64,000 bases of DNA from Megaustenia siamemsis (GCA_032433765.1 JAVIAB010000051.1:53491328-53555327); one strand, 5' to 3'. Numbered from the stretch's first letter, positions 1 through 11,228 are shown. A program made the numbers and translations. Notes: generated by a model from the sequence alone, not told the origin.

Positions 1-265
1 CTTCCTTGACTATTCTTCCTGCCGAGCGTGCTGTAAATGATCATGTACTCCTTTGGTGTCGTATTACAGATCCGTCTGTATAGATGACTGCATCTTCCTC
101 ATCGCTGTTATCGCAGATGAGACCGTTGTATCTATAATGTATATTAAATATAAAATAAGAGAGAAAGAAATCTTGTGAATGAGTTAGGAAAATAAAACAA
201 AAACACACAATTTAAATGACATGGAACAAATATTCATGGTTTTACAAACTCCTTTCTCGGGTCAG
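1..265. other. Upstream intron sequence, nothing recognised
   Basis: The sequence ends in a pyrimidine-rich stretch and a CAG at 263-265 that serves as acceptor for the first visible BTB exon. No coding exon, repeat or RNA gene could be recognised in the rest. Confidence 0.4.
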
Positions 266-383
266 ATTGAGGTGGATTTACCAAAAATATCTTACGAGGA
301 CCTCATTGTGATCATGACATTTATCTACACAAACAGACTTCCAACTGAATGCAGCTTTCAGTGTCTCGTCTCCTTGTGCAAAG
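266..383 (+). CDS. BTB gene exon (second half of BTB fold)
   Basis: The exon starts after a pyrimidine tract and CAG at 263-265 and ends at AAG before GTACTA (donor at 384). It reads IEVDLPKISYEDLIVIMTFI and then YTNRLPTECSFQCLVSLCK, the usual core of a BTB domain (hydrophobic strand followed by Y-T-x-R). It leaves one base of a split codon (phase 1). The same frame is open upstream to an ATG at 221, but the strong acceptor makes an exon start at 266 more likely than a gene start there. Confidence 0.7.
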
Positions 384-853
384 GTACTACTCATTGATCA
401 TTTTATATTTATAATGTATATATTTGTTCCTTTCAAACATAACATGAAGTATTGTATGTGCTCCTACTAGTAATTCTGACATTTATTAAGCATAAAAAAC
501 TTTCTTTATTGTAAAAAAGAAAGAGTTGTCAAAATTGCAATAATTGAAGTAATCAAGATCGCTCAAAATCAGGAAATTTATTTTCTTGAAACCAGAAAGA
601 CGTCAAGATATCCGGATGATTGTATAAAAGGAATAGAATGTCTGTGTGAAGTCACGCAGAGAGAGAGAGAAGGTCTGTGAGAAGTCACGCGGAGAGAGAG
701 AGAGAGAGAGAGAGAAGGTCTGTGTGAAGTCTCACACAGAGAGAGTGTGTGGAGAGAGGGTCTGTGTGAAGTCTCACGCAGAGAGAGTGTGTGAAGAGAG
801 GGTCTGTGTGAAGTCACGCAGAGAGACAGGGAGGGATCTGCGCGAAGTCACGC

Positions 854-911
<58 letters not shown>

Positions 912-955
912 GTGATCCATCTGAAACCACAGAGAGAGAAAGTCTGTGAGGTCAC

Positions 956-1005
<50 letters not shown>

Positions 1006-1263
1006 TTGGTCTGTGTAAAGTTACAGAGAGAGAGAGATAGAGATTGGTCTGTGTAAAGTTACAGAGAGAGAGAGAGAGGGAGAGAGAGAGAGATATACTA
1101 AGATGAGGACAACTCATGAGATTACACAATAAAAAAGGAGGGCGAGAGAGTGGGAGAGAGAAACTAAGGCGACGATAACTGAGGGGAGTGTAAACTAAGA
1201 GAGAGAATGAGGTAGTGGCAGAGAGAGGGAAAAAGAACTAAGATAACTGAAGAGAATGTAAAC

Positions 1264-1322
<59 letters not shown>

Positions 1323-1435
1323 AAGAGACAGTGAGAGAGAGATACACTAAAATGAGAACAACTGAGGACATTGTAAACTAAAAGAGAGGGAGAGAGAGAA
1401 AAACTAAGATGAGGACAACGGAGGAGAATGTTAAC

Positions 1436-1478
<43 letters not shown>

Positions 1479-2917
1479 AAAGCGAGTGGGAGAAAGAGAG
1501 AGAGAGAGAAATTAAGGGGCAGCTGAGGAGATTGTAAACTAAAAGAGAGGGTGGGAGAGTGGGAGAGAGAGAAACTAAGATGAGGACAACTGAGGAGAAT
1601 GTAAACTAAGATATAGAGAGTTGAGAGTGGGAGAAAGAGAGAACGAAAAAAAGAGAAAGAGAGAGAAAGAAAGAGAGAAACTAAGATGAGGACAACTGAG
1701 GAGAATATAAACTAAGACATACCCAATGCAATGACCACTTTGTTTGGAGGTTAGAGTATTTCATTTACTCTGGATTAAAAAACAAAACACTACCAAGAAT
1801 TGGGCCTGAGTCCAGCTGATTAAAAAAAAAAAAAACAACCGCTCCATTTAACCAACCAACGATGTCACAGTTTGTTATTTAATGCAGTACATCCTCATTT
1901 GTAATGTATGGTATGATCATTTTCGTCTTGTCAGACGGTCTAGTGGAGGCTATTGTGTATTTTTTTTTGGAGGTTTTATTTTTGTCGAACAGCTTCTCTC
2001 GTGGTTAATTCTACCAATGTTTGACAAACACACACGGCCACAGAATGAACAAGTCACGCCCACTTATCCACAGGGTTTTCCTTCATTTTTCATGAGTCTT
2101 TTCTCTTCTAAGTTTTGCCTTAGCACAGTCTCAAATGATGTTATACTGTTCCTTATACATGCTCTCCATGATGTGCGATCACTTGCCAGATGTTCCCAAT
2201 CATTTTCACATATGGAGAAGTCGTTGAGAGATGATTTACTGATATCTCTATATCGTAGTTTAGGTCTGCCGATTTGTCTTTTTCCGTGTTAGTTCACATA
2301 TAGTATTTGCCTGGGGATGCGTTTTCTTCCATTCGTTGTACGTGTCCCAGCCATCGTAGTCTTCGACATCTGAGCACCGACATGATTGTTGGGGTCTTAG
2401 CACGTTGTAGCACAGTGAAGTTATAATTTATAATAACCTCAAGTTAATTTTAAAGAATGAAAACAAGGGCGGAGAAAGTGCCCGATTCCGCCTGGAGTGT
2501 AGCGTTTAGCGAATACAGAGTTAGAGCTGAAATGATGAAGTTTTAAAACATTTACAAATAAAGAGAGAATAACTAAACAAAATTAGAACAAGACATATGA
2601 AATTTTGGGGGCATATTACAAGACACAACAGCCTACTAAAGGTAATATTGGAAAAATACAGGGTAACGGGCAGAAGCAGACCAAGACTAACATGGACGAG
2701 TAACATCGAAAGATGGGCAAGACAGCCTATGACATTCTGTACCATCAAAGCAAGAGACAGAGCGGAATGGCGCTCCATAGTAGTCAACCTTCGTGGGGAG
2801 ACGGAACGCGATGATGATGAGAGTTAGAGCCCAAAATATTCGACCTTTGGCATATTTTTGTAGGTCATGTGATCAGTACTTTGGCAATGCCGTTTTACTT
2901 CTCGGAAGGGGGGGGGG

Positions 2918-2981
<64 letters not shown>

Positions 2982-5900
2982 GCATCCATTTAAGGCTGAA
3001 CCAAGAAGCCGTCGAGATTGAACCCAATTGTTTCATGACTGAACCAATTCACTGATTACCGCTCTATCTCAGCTCCCAAACTATACAAATTCAAATCATC
3101 ATCAAATACCGGGCCTGCTGGGCTAGGTGATCATTGTAACAGTGTAAGCTAATGAAAGCATGGAAGCAGGTAACTTAGTCGTTACCCATTCTTTCATAGA
3201 CAATAGCAGTAACATATGGTAGCGACCATCAGTGTTAGGACATCAAATAAAGTATGGAAAATTCTCAACCAGAGTAACAAAGTATACAAATAGATATGGC
3301 GCAGAGTTTATAGTAGGAATAGGGACACCCACCGATGAATTATACTCGGACATAACAAGGACACCCACCAAGTTAAGGTAGAAGTTCAAGGGGATAGTAG
3401 ATAAGGAAGGAAAGGTAGAATTAAACTGAGAGTTCAGGTCCATGGAAATTTCCACGCAGATTTCCACGACAGCAGGTTGGGGAAATGGCAATAGCGCATG
3501 CATCTACCCCCTGACTTTGGCCGTCTGATGAATAAGTTGTCATCAAACTACCAGGAAAGGTCAGGTCATAAAGATGATGGTCATACGCAGTTTGTTTTGA
3601 CAATTCTGAGTCGTAGGGCAAATTTGGGGTTTAGAAGGAAGAGAGTTGATGACTCCTCGAGTGATCGGAGGGGTAGCAAATTGTCACTTTGCGACGGTTT
3701 GATTGGCTGCAGATATATCACACAAAGTGTGAGGTTGGAGTATTTAAACTTCAACACAATAGGTTTGAGTTAGTCAGGAATGAGAATTAGAACAAATTAG
3801 ATTTATTTAATTTTTTTTAGATTATTTAGAATTAAATAGATTAGACAATCATTATTAGGACAATTAGAACAAGAGTCAGAAATAGGAAGAGCTAGAAGTT
3901 TATACAGTTAGAACAGTCAGAACAATTAGAAAGTTAAGATTAGAAATTTGAGCCAGTTAGTTAGGAAGTTAAGAATCTTCAAGTTGTAGTTTTAAGTCAG
4001 TTGAGAAGTCATTAAGTAAGTTGATAGAGAGTAGTAAGGATAGCAATGAACATATGAACTTTAGTTGTGAAGTGTTTGAGAGTTTTCAAGAACTGTGTTT
4101 CACATTTCTGATATACGTATGTAAGTGATAGAGATATTGAATGCAAGATATGCACTTATGAACATTTCAAATAGTCACCGACGATAGTCTCTTGAGTGTC
4201 CTGAATTAACGAATATTAATTTACGATAAGTGCATTCACTGCAGTGCGATCATATACCAAGAATAATAATAGAGACCAATAAACTGATAATGATTATAGT
4301 AAATGAGAGAACTCTGCCATGATTTACTTGTTGTGATCAATGCAATGAGATGTGCTGTCCATAAACAATAATAAGAAAGATAATAAATATCATCAACCTA
4401 CTATAACAATCATGTCTCTCCACAACTTTTGATCTCGACAGTTATTTATCACTTCTGTTGTTGACCTTCTGTTAAGCTGTCAGGTATTTTTTCTCTTTGC
4501 TTCCCTCTATCTCTTCGTCCCTCAATTTTCCCAGTTGTTACAATATATTCCAGCTGTTCTCTTCTCATTACATGGCCAAAAAATGATGATTGTTTCTTTC
4601 TAATATTGGAAATTAGCTCTCTTTTTGCTTTGACCTCTTTCAGAACGTTTTCATTACTCTTCTTAGCTGCCCATGGTATTCCCAACATTCTTCTGTAAAA
4701 CCACATTTCTACAGACTCCAGTGATTTTATTTATGTAATTTTGTGTTCACACTTTTATTCGCGTTATCTTGTAGAGTAAAAAAAATGTGCATATTATTAT
4801 ATAATATTATACATGTACTCTGTATAACCTCCTCTATTGAAATACAGATATTTGTATATTGTTACGTAATTACAGTGTCTCCAACTATTGAGCTACCAGG
4901 CTTAAAGAGAGCGTCGATTTCCAGATTGTTAGAAGTCCTGACATGTGGGAATGTTGTTGAAGTTCATCAGTTGGTGCAGCAGGACAAACATTGTGGTATG
5001 TAGTTACACCTCTCTAAACGTGCCATTATAAACACTATCATATATAGAGAGTTGTATATGTCCCACTAGTGGGAGTTCATTATGATAAAGTTATTTGCTG
5101 ACACAAATAACTTTTATCAGGAAACAGGACAAAGTACTTTCCACAAATTCTCTGTAGGAAAATTGTTCCAAATTCTTTTTATCATTATTATTGTTTTATT
5201 ATTAATGTGAGTTTACACCACCCATATGAACATTTATTTGCAATGAAAAAAAGACACATTCTGTTGACCTTATATATACATCACTTTTAATTAACAATTT
5301 TATCTCGACTACTCTGTTCTTACAGTTAACTTTAACTTGCATGCTTACATTTAAAATGACGTCTTAGGTTGTTTTCTTTAAGAACAGTAGTAACTGTTTC
5401 TTGTACAGACTAAACATACAAAGTTATGTTGATAGAAAAACAAAACTGTTATCCGAAGTTCATCTTTCCTCTAAAGTACACTGTTCTGTATCCACTTTCC
5501 TTTTGTTTTGCTTGACGGTGCTATTGTTTATTTAAGTGGTACACTTAATTTTCGGTATTAAAACCATGCTTATCAAAATGTTCATAACACCCACCTCTAG
5601 CAACATGATTCCTTATCTTTACCCACACTAAAGACACAGCTACACCACCATTTTGATCTTACAAATTTCCTGACCGTGGGGGAAAAAAAAAAAAACTATC
5701 GCCGCCTTTGTTTCTTTTTGTTAAAGACACTTATCTTTGCTGACTGAGCTGCTTGTACATGTTTTTAGTTATTCTTTTGCAATCAGAGATATTATTAAAT
5801 TATTTCCACTACCTTGAGTGTTATCTTATACTATACCTATACAGTTACCTTGAGTGTTTTCTTATACTATACCTATACAATTTAACTAATTAATTTTTTT

Positions 5901-7334
5901 TTTAAACTGTCGATTTAAAATAAATTAAAAAGTTTTTGAAATCTTTGACCTCAGTAACGGAGTGTAGTAGCTTAAAAAAATTCTGGCAGGCCAGTCAAAA
6001 TTGTTTGTTGTACAGGTACTGGACTGCAGATTGCCCACTCTTGGTCATAAATAGAATGGATACAAGTAGATTCACTCAATTTAGGGAGATTTTGGACCTT
6101 CGAGAGAGAGTGTGTAAATCCTGGCTATTCAATGGTTCACAGCAGTAAAAATCTAGAAGTGCTGCCTACTTGCCTACACATGACAGACCTTGTGGGGGAA
6201 GCTTTAGGGCTCGACAAGAAACACAGAAGGTCGTCTCTTATCGTTTATTGGGATGTAGTGTTGTGACCGATGAGGTACAGCTAAAAGACTCCGGTAATCG
6301 AGAGTTAAGTTATGTATGGAGTTAATACAAGTAGAAAGGATCTTCAAATCAAGACTTAATGTGTGCAATTATATAGTTATGTAAATAACATGCAACGGGA
6401 ACCATCAGCGTTTTAGAACTCATCACCTTATGGTTTGCTCTGTGTGCAGTGATACTGATTTTTTCAATCAGTCATTGTAAAAAAAAAAAATGAAATAGTT
6501 ACATTAAAATATTAAATAGTTAGGTCAAAATATGTAATAATTACATAAAAATTTGAAATAGTTACATTAACAATGTGAAATAGTTACATAAAAAATATGA
6601 AATACTTACATAAAAATATGAAATAGATACAATATTAATGAAATAGTTACATTAAAATAGATCAAAACATGAAATAATTACATTAACAATATGAAATAGT
6701 TACATTAAAATATGAAATAGTTACATTAACAATATTATTAACGATAACTTTAGTTTTATAATTTGTTATGATTCTTTTCCCTTATTATGTTTCCCCCTAT
6801 AGTCTTTTCTCTTTGCTGTTTTCCCCTATAGTCTTCTCCCTTTGTTATGTTTTTCCACTATAGTTTTTTCCCTTGTTATGTTTATGTTTTCCCCTATAGT
6901 CTTTTCCCTTTGTTATGTTTCCCCCCCCATAGTCTTTTCCCTTGTTATGTTTTCCCCTTATAGTCTTTTCCCTTGTTATGTTTCCCCCTATAGTCTTTTC
7001 CCTTTTTATGTTTCCCCTATAGTCTTTTCCTTTTTTATGTTTCCCCTATAGTCTTTTCCCTTGTTATGTTTTCCCCTATAGTCTTTTCCCTTGTTATGTT
7101 TTTCCCCTGTAGTCTTTTCCCTTGTTATGTTTTTCCCCCCATAGTCTTTTCCCTTTGTTATGCAGTTGCAATACTGTTACCTTCTTGGTTGCAGACGATC
7201 TCCGGGGTTTATGCATTACTTTTATGGCGGATCATTTGAAGGACATGTGTGACGTACCAGAGTTTTCATCACTAGAACAACGAACCATCATCAAAGTCAT
7301 TCAAGAATCAACATCTAAACTGTGTTTGAATTGA
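266..7334 (+). CDS. BTB/POZ-BACK-like protein, 3' part (three exons, 5' part outside window)
   Basis: This is the span of a spliced gene whose last three exons are visible: 266-383, 4876-4995 and 7195-7334. All junctions are phase 1 and use AG/GT sites, and together they read 125 codons to a TGA. The first exon matches the second half of a BTB fold, with a beta strand ending in FIYTNRLP. The second and third look like the closing BTB helices and the start of a BACK-like segment (SRLLEVLTCGNVVEVHQL, then DDLRGLCITFMADHLKD). Such proteins are usually adaptors, often for Cullin-3 ubiquitin ligases. The dimerisation half of the BTB domain is missing because it lies upstream of the window. I cannot name the subfamily. 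The introns are filled with GA arrays, LINE pieces and a pyrimidine minisatellite. Confidence 0.7.
654..1715. repeat. GA-rich satellite-like low-complexity array
   Basis: About 1 kb of (GA)n and (GAGAGAAA)n. The first part carries repeated islands of the form GTCTGTGTGAAGTCACGCAG, and the second part repeated islands reading approximately AACTAAGATGAGGACAACTG and GAGGAGAATGTAAAC. The apparent ORFs on both strands (Arg/Glu on one, Ser/Leu on the other) are products of the dinucleotide repeat. It lies in the first visible intron of the BTB gene. Confidence 0.9.
1960..2405 (-). mobile_element. LINE C-terminal fragment (family C)
   Basis: Read on the minus strand, 2405 to about 2310 encodes MSVLRCRRLRWLGHVQRMEE, the usual post-RT tail of endonuclease/reverse-transcriptase LINEs. 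It continues after a frameshift with a GRPKLRYRDI-like segment, SLNDFSICENDWEHLASD, and a final C-x-x-C type finger near 1985-2030 (CGRVCLSNIGRINHERSC). Stops and frameshifts show it is dead. It has no RT domain and is 5' truncated, as usual for LINE insertions. Confidence 0.75.
2530..2822 (+). mobile_element. LINE 3' fragment (family D)
   Basis: Translation on the + strand gives MKFWGHITRHNSLLKVILEK, then [20 protein letters not shown] and TIKARDRAEWRSIV. This is the C-terminal tail shared with the copies at 24545-25025 and 39560-39790. The 3' end runs into GATGATGA, the short simple-repeat tail of this family. Only the last ~290 bp are present. Confidence 0.75.
2907..2976. repeat. Poly-G then (GA)n microsatellite
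   Basis: A run of G followed by about 28 GA dinucleotides. Confidence 0.95.
3440..4390 (+). other. Unassigned intron stretch with promoter-like and poly(A)-like signals
   Basis: No protein match could be seen. Around 3700-3770 there is an ATTGG (inverted CCAAT) followed by TATTTAAA and an initiator-like TTAGTCA. Near 4278 an AATAAAC occurs. A run of short A/T-rich words built on ATTAGAACAATTAGAA fills 3780-3960. The order of signals is what a solo LTR would show, but I could not define terminal TG/CA ends or a duplication, so this stays a suggestion. Confidence 0.2.
4408..4730 (-). mobile_element. LINE A 3' fragment
   Basis: The minus strand encodes [20 protein letters not shown], then [20 protein letters not shown] and [20 protein letters not shown]. 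This is the conserved C-terminal tail of the commonest LINE in this window (family A; also at 8793, 10920, 18418, 30718, 31940, 39860 and 61545). The copy is 5' truncated upstream of the RT domain, and its 3' end lacks the usual GATGATGAT tail. Confidence 0.85.
4876..4995 (+). CDS. BTB gene exon (BTB C-terminal helices)
   Basis: The exon is 120 bp with acceptor TTACAG at 4870-4875 and donor G|GTATGT after 4995, phase 1 at both ends. It encodes SPTIELPGLKRASISRLLEV and then LTCGNVVEVHQLVQQDKHC. Because its length is divisible by three it could be skipped without a frameshift. The helical pattern fits the last helices of a BTB domain, but no signature residue makes it certain. Confidence 0.6.
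5000..6470. other. Intron, nothing recognised
   Basis: AT-rich, with stop codons in all frames. A 31-bp tandem duplication lies near 5813-5880 (ACCTTGAGTGTTTTCTTATA type). No TE protein, SINE or exon could be identified. Confidence 0.4.
6480..6740. repeat. AT-rich minisatellite, ~21-22 bp unit
   Basis: Tandem copies of a unit close to GAAATAGTTACATTAAAAT, with variable spacing and length. Confidence 0.85.
6775..7165 (+). repeat. Pyrimidine minisatellite abutting the last BTB exon
   Basis: About 13 copies of a ~29-31 bp unit containing TTTCCCCTATAGTCTTTTCC and ending in CTTGTTATG. The array ends about 30 bp before the acceptor at 7194. Each unit carries a pyrimidine tract followed by CTATAG, so the intron end is a ladder of weak 3' splice-site look-alikes. 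Confidence 0.9.
7195..7334 (+). CDS. BTB gene terminal exon
   Basis: The acceptor is GGTTGCAG at 7187-7194. With the base carried over from the previous exon it reads DDLRGLCITFMADHLKDMC, then DVPEFSSLEQRTIIKVIQES, and ends in TGA at 7332-7334. The L-C-x-x-F-x-x-x-H-L pattern resembles the helix that closes a BTB domain and starts a BACK domain. A 3' UTR follows. Confidence 0.7.
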
Positions 7335-7475
7335 CAGAGTAAAAGTTACCAGGCAATAGCCATCGTGTAAAATATTAAGTATAATTCAGTGTTGCGGTTA
7401 TATTGCTGTTAACTAAACACACAATATTGTTGTTAAAGTTCTATGGCAAGATAAAATGTATATTATTGATTTAAG

Positions 7476-7481
7476 AATAAA
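7476..7481 (+). promoter_or_regulatory. Poly(A) signal of BTB gene
   Basis: AATAAA lies about 140 bp after the stop codon in A/T-rich sequence, the expected distance for a short 3' UTR. Confidence 0.6.
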
Positions 7482-7609
7482 ATATACTACTTTTCTTTAT
7501 AACAATGTCAATAACGCAGGGCCACTAAAAGGGTCACATTTATAAAGTTGTAAGTTTTAATTAATGAAAATCAAATTAATATGAACATCTATAGTATTGC
7601 GCAAACAAC

Positions 7610-8010
7610 AAAAAACAAACAAAGAAATTAGAGAAATCGCCAATCAACCACTAATATCTTCAGTAATCAAGAAATACGATGGTCATATGTTGGAGATGTG
7701 ATGAGGAGAGATAATAACCGAATAGTCAAAGCAAGCCCTTATGTGGGAAACAACAGGTAAGAGGAAATGAAGCCAACCCAGAGAGATACTGAGAAGAACA
7801 TTGATGAGAGAGGCAAGAGCAGCAGGAATCGACTCACTCAATGAGATAGAGTTGCTTGCACAGAACAAAGACAAATGGCGAGATTTGATAAAATATCTTT
7901 AGAAGGATTGAAAACTGCTAGAATAAAATTTAGATAAGAGAAAGAGTATCTGGGTCTATGCCCTTACGACCGGCTACGACTCGAAAGGTCAATAGATAGA
8001 TAGATAGTAT
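7610..8010 (+). mobile_element. LINE B 3' fragment with (TAGA)n tail
   Basis: Nucleotide-level copy of the C-terminus of the element at 40882-42007. It encodes [15 protein letters not shown], then a WSYVG-like motif, and ends with [20 protein letters not shown]. Its tail is CGAAAGGTCAATAGATAGAT repeated. Small indels break the frame. Confidence 0.8.
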
Positions 8011-8334
8011 TAAGCGTCTGGAAATACTGACTTTTCAGAGAAAAAGATAGCATACTTTAGGTACAGTAGAAAAGTACAACTCTATCAGGCTGCTGCTGGA
8101 CGAAAGCCAGAAGCATGACTTTCGTTTTATTTTATGTCTTGTTGATCATCATTATCTTGAACAAATTATTTGTTACAAGCATTACATCTTGGTCTTTCAA
8201 ACAAACAAACTGTAAAGTGTTGATGGCGTTTGGTAGTGACGTTAGTATTAAATCAATACAGCGATGTGAGTTATGACTGTTTACAAATGTCTTATTCTTG
8301 ACACTCTACCCAGCTGTAACAGACACAGCTAACG

Positions 8335-8640
8335 AAATGCTAGGAAAACAACAAAGGACAAAGAAATCATGGATCACAGAGGACATCATTAAACTTTATG
8401 ATGCAAGAAGAACATTAAAAAAAAATAAGAAAAACACACCAGGAGACTAGCAAGAATACTGATCTTAAAAAGCCCCAGAATATTCGAAGCAGTATGAATA
8501 TCGCGAATGAGAGTTGAATATATTAAAAAATGTAAAGAAATAGAGGATAATTTAAAGTAAAATAATAGTAAAAAGCGTATAAGGTTGATAAAGACAACCG
8601 CAGATTGAAAAAAAAACAAACAAACAGATACCCACTTCAC
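8335..8640 (+). mobile_element. LINE linker fragment (between endonuclease and RT)
   Basis: The + strand reads KQQRTKKSWITEDIIKLYDA followed by RRTLKKNKK. The K-x-W-x-T-E/D-x-I-x-x-x-x-x-x-R pattern marks the segment between the endonuclease and RT in these LINEs (compare 11700-11760 and 17230-17290). It is degenerate and short. Confidence 0.55.
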
Positions 8641-8792
8641 AAATCCACAATAATTGTCATCAAAGCACGCTACATTACTAATGAATGGACAGAATACACG
8701 TTCAAACTGTATAGCAGCGAAAGTAACTGAGATCTAGCTGTAATAACGTGCTCACAGTCTGTGGGAAACAGTACCAGTATCAATAATTATAA

Positions 8793-9212
8793 ATCATCAT
8801 CAAGTACCGGGCCTACTGGCGTGGGTGATCATGTCTCTCCACAATTTTCGATCTCGGCAGCTTTTTATCATTTCTGTTGTTGACCTTCTGCCAAGCCATT
8901 CTCTTAAGCTGTCTGTTATTTTTTCTCTTTGCTTCCCTCTATCTCTTCGTCCCTCAAATTTTCCAGTTGTTGCAATATATTCCAGTTGTTCTCTTCTCAT
9001 TACTTGGCCAAAAATGATGATTGTTTCTTCCTAATATTGGAAGTTAGCTCTCTTTTTGCTTTGACCTCTTTCAGAACGTTTTCATTACTCTTCTTAGTTG
9101 TCCATGGTATTCTCAACATTATTCTGTAAAACCACATTTCTACAGACTCCAGTGATTTTCTTGTCTGTTGTCCTATTGTCCATGATTCGCATCCATATGT
9201 TATGACTGAATT
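8793..9212 (-). mobile_element. LINE A 3' fragment
   Basis: The minus strand carries [20 protein letters not shown], then VEMWFYRIMLRIPWTTKKSN and the [14 protein letters not shown] tail, ending in the ATGATGATT simple repeat at 8793. It has one frameshift near 9000. It is 5' truncated at the Y-G-x-E-S-W motif after the RT. Confidence 0.85.
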
Positions 9213-9239
9213 ATAAATAAACACATTTAAATACTTAGG

Positions 9240-9515
9240 ATGAACAAGCAATCGGAGTACATGATGATCTCTGTCGAACGTTATGAAAAAAAACAATGAA
9301 ATGGTTTGGCCACGTATTCCCCAGCCTAGCAAAGATCATTCTGCAAGAAACTGTGAAAGGAGGAAGAAAGGGAAGTAGGCAGAGAAGGAGATGGGAAAAT
9401 AACATGAAAGAACGGGCAGGTCTCGACTTCGCGTAGTCCCAAAGAATAACTGAAAAAAAAGAGATACACGGGAAAGGTTGACAGAGTCTGTCAATAGTTC
9501 CTCAACGACCATGTG
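9240..9515 (+). mobile_element. LINE C-terminal fragment (family E)
   Basis: Fragments in two frames read MKWFGHVFPSLAKIILQETV and then a GGRKGSRQRRRWENNMKERA-like segment. This is the tail of another LINE family, joined head-on to the LINE A copy at 8793-9212. It is disrupted by frameshifts, and a (GA)n tract follows. Confidence 0.6.
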
Positions 9516-9525
9516 GGTGATTATA

Positions 9526-9526
9526 T

Positions 9527-9576
<50 letters not shown>

Positions 9577-9588
9577 GGGAGAGAAAGA
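9526..9588. repeat. (GA)n/poly-G microsatellite
   Basis: About 18 GA repeats followed by a G run. Confidence 0.95.
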
Positions 9589-9589
9589 A

Positions 9590-9935
9590 ATGCATGAATA
9601 TTTTTTTTACAATTTTTATCTGTTGTAAAATGCCAAGACATGTGAATACATTTTTTTTTTTTTTTTTACAAAATGTTAACTTTTGATAGAATAACACTGA
9701 ATAAACTTAACAATAAAATGTACACTTTTTTGATTGAATTAATTAAAGAATATGTATTTATTGGTGGATATAACAATAAAATAACATTCATGTGAATCGT
9801 AACCAGTCTTCTTTGACATCAACTTACTGTCAGTCTAACAAGAAGGAAAAAGGCACAAAAATGGTTAATCTTTATTCTCTGTTAAATATGATCCGTATCT
9901 TAGCATCTTTTATGTTCTGGGCCATATCTCCACTT
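9590..9935. other. Intergenic, nothing recognised
   Basis: AT-rich with a T homopolymer at 9651-9668. No coding or repeat signature. Confidence 0.4.
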
Positions 9936-9938
9936 CTT

Positions 9939-10165
9939 CAAGATTGGGCAAGAAGTTTGTAGAGGTAGTACTGGAGTGGTTTAAGATTGGGCAAGAAGTT
10001 TGTAGAGGTAGTACTGGAGTGGTTCAAGATTGGGCAAGAAGTTTGTAGAGGTAGTACTGGAGTGGTTCAAGATTGGGCAAGAAGTTTGTAGAGGTAGTAC
10101 TGGAGTGGTTCAAGATTGGGCAAGAAGTTTGTAGAGGTAGTACTGGAGTGGTTCAAGATTTTCCG
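9939..10165. repeat. 43-bp minisatellite, five copies
   Basis: Nearly identical units containing GATTGGGCAAGAAGTTTGTA and GAGGTAGTACTGGAGTGGTT. The copies differ by single bases, suggesting recent expansion. Confidence 0.95.
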
Positions 10166-10600
10166 TGAGTACTTCGGCTGGCATGTTGTCGTTACCAGAA
10201 AAGTTTCCACTTAAAGGGTCTGGGGTGGCATCAAAAAGTTCCTTCTCAGTTGGTTCATTGTCCAGTCAGCACTATGGCAGTTTAGCAGACTTGTAAAAAG
10301 AAAATCGAAATCTTGTCATAAATGGCTTAGCAATTAATTTAATTTAGTGACAGAAAGAAAACACAAAACACCGCAAATGGGTAAACAATTTATAATTAAA
10401 TTGTAGGTTCTTTTAAAAATAATGATAAGTCAAATTAAGCTATTTATTATAGGTTCATTTAATGACGGTCCAGGTGGAAACACGGATTCTTGGATCTCAG
10501 TGGTATGGGAAATAATAACACCGTCGGAGTGCTTCACTCCCGTCTCCCAACAATTATGTTTACGTAATTTGAAACTTTAAAGAGTCATTATTTGGTTTGA
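10166..10600. other. Intergenic, nothing recognised
   Basis: No ORF, SINE or LINE pattern could be seen. Confidence 0.35.
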
Positions 10601-10602
10601 CA

Positions 10603-10810
10603 ACAGGCACTTTTCTGGAACCACCAAGGAAAAAGACAAGGAGGAAGACCAATATATTATTGGAGAAGACAGACGGAAGAAGAGATTAAGATAATGGGGA
10701 AGATATGGAATGATCTTAAAAGAATGGCAAGAAACAGAACGGCTTGGAAAGTGTTTGTGAAGACTTATGCTCCACATGGAGCTGAAAAGGTAGAAGAAGA
10801 AGAATTTGCA
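10603..10810 (+). mobile_element. LINE C-terminal fragment
   Basis: The + strand reads GKRQGGRPIYYWRRQTEEEI, KIMGKIWNDLKRMARNRTAW and KVFVKTYAPHGAEK. The G-R-P...W...R-x-R-x-x-W-K layout is typical of LINE tails. A related, more degenerate tail occurs on the other strand at 25955-26270. Confidence 0.6.
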
Positions 10811-10919
10811 ATGTAAACAGTCAGTATTTGGTTTGACGCTCACCAGTCGACTCAAGGCATGAAGGTTTACCTGAGTCAGTGGGCTGGGAAAAGTAATGAC
10901 GAGTCCAAATGCCGTGGAC

Positions 10920-11228
10920 TCATCATCATCATCAAGTACCGGGCCTGCTGGCGTAGATGATCATGTCTCTCCACAACTTTCGATCACGACAGTTATTTAT
11001 CACTTCTGTTGTTCACATTCTCCAAGCCATTCTCTTAAGCTGTCTGATATCTTTTCTATTTGCTTCTCTCTATCTCTTCGTCCCTCAATTTTCCCAGTTG
11101 TTACAATATATTCCATCTGTTCTCTTTTCATTACATGGCCAAAAAATGATGACTGTTTCTTCCTAATATTGGAAATTAGCTCTCATTTTGCTTTGGCCTT
11201 TTTCAGAACATTTTCATTTTCATTGCTT
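10920..11228 (-). mobile_element. LINE A 3' fragment
   Basis: Same tail as the copy at 4408-4730, with an ATGATGATG 3' end at 10920. It stops at the K-E-V/A-K-A-K region, so only ~300 bp remain. Confidence 0.8.

Noticed and set aside
221..265. ATG at 221 as the start of the BTB protein
   Set aside because: It would begin in mid-domain. The pyrimidine tract plus CAG at 263-265 fits an acceptor better.
578..1129. Ser/Leu- and Arg/Glu-rich ORFs on both strands
   Set aside because: Artefacts of the GA dinucleotide repeat.
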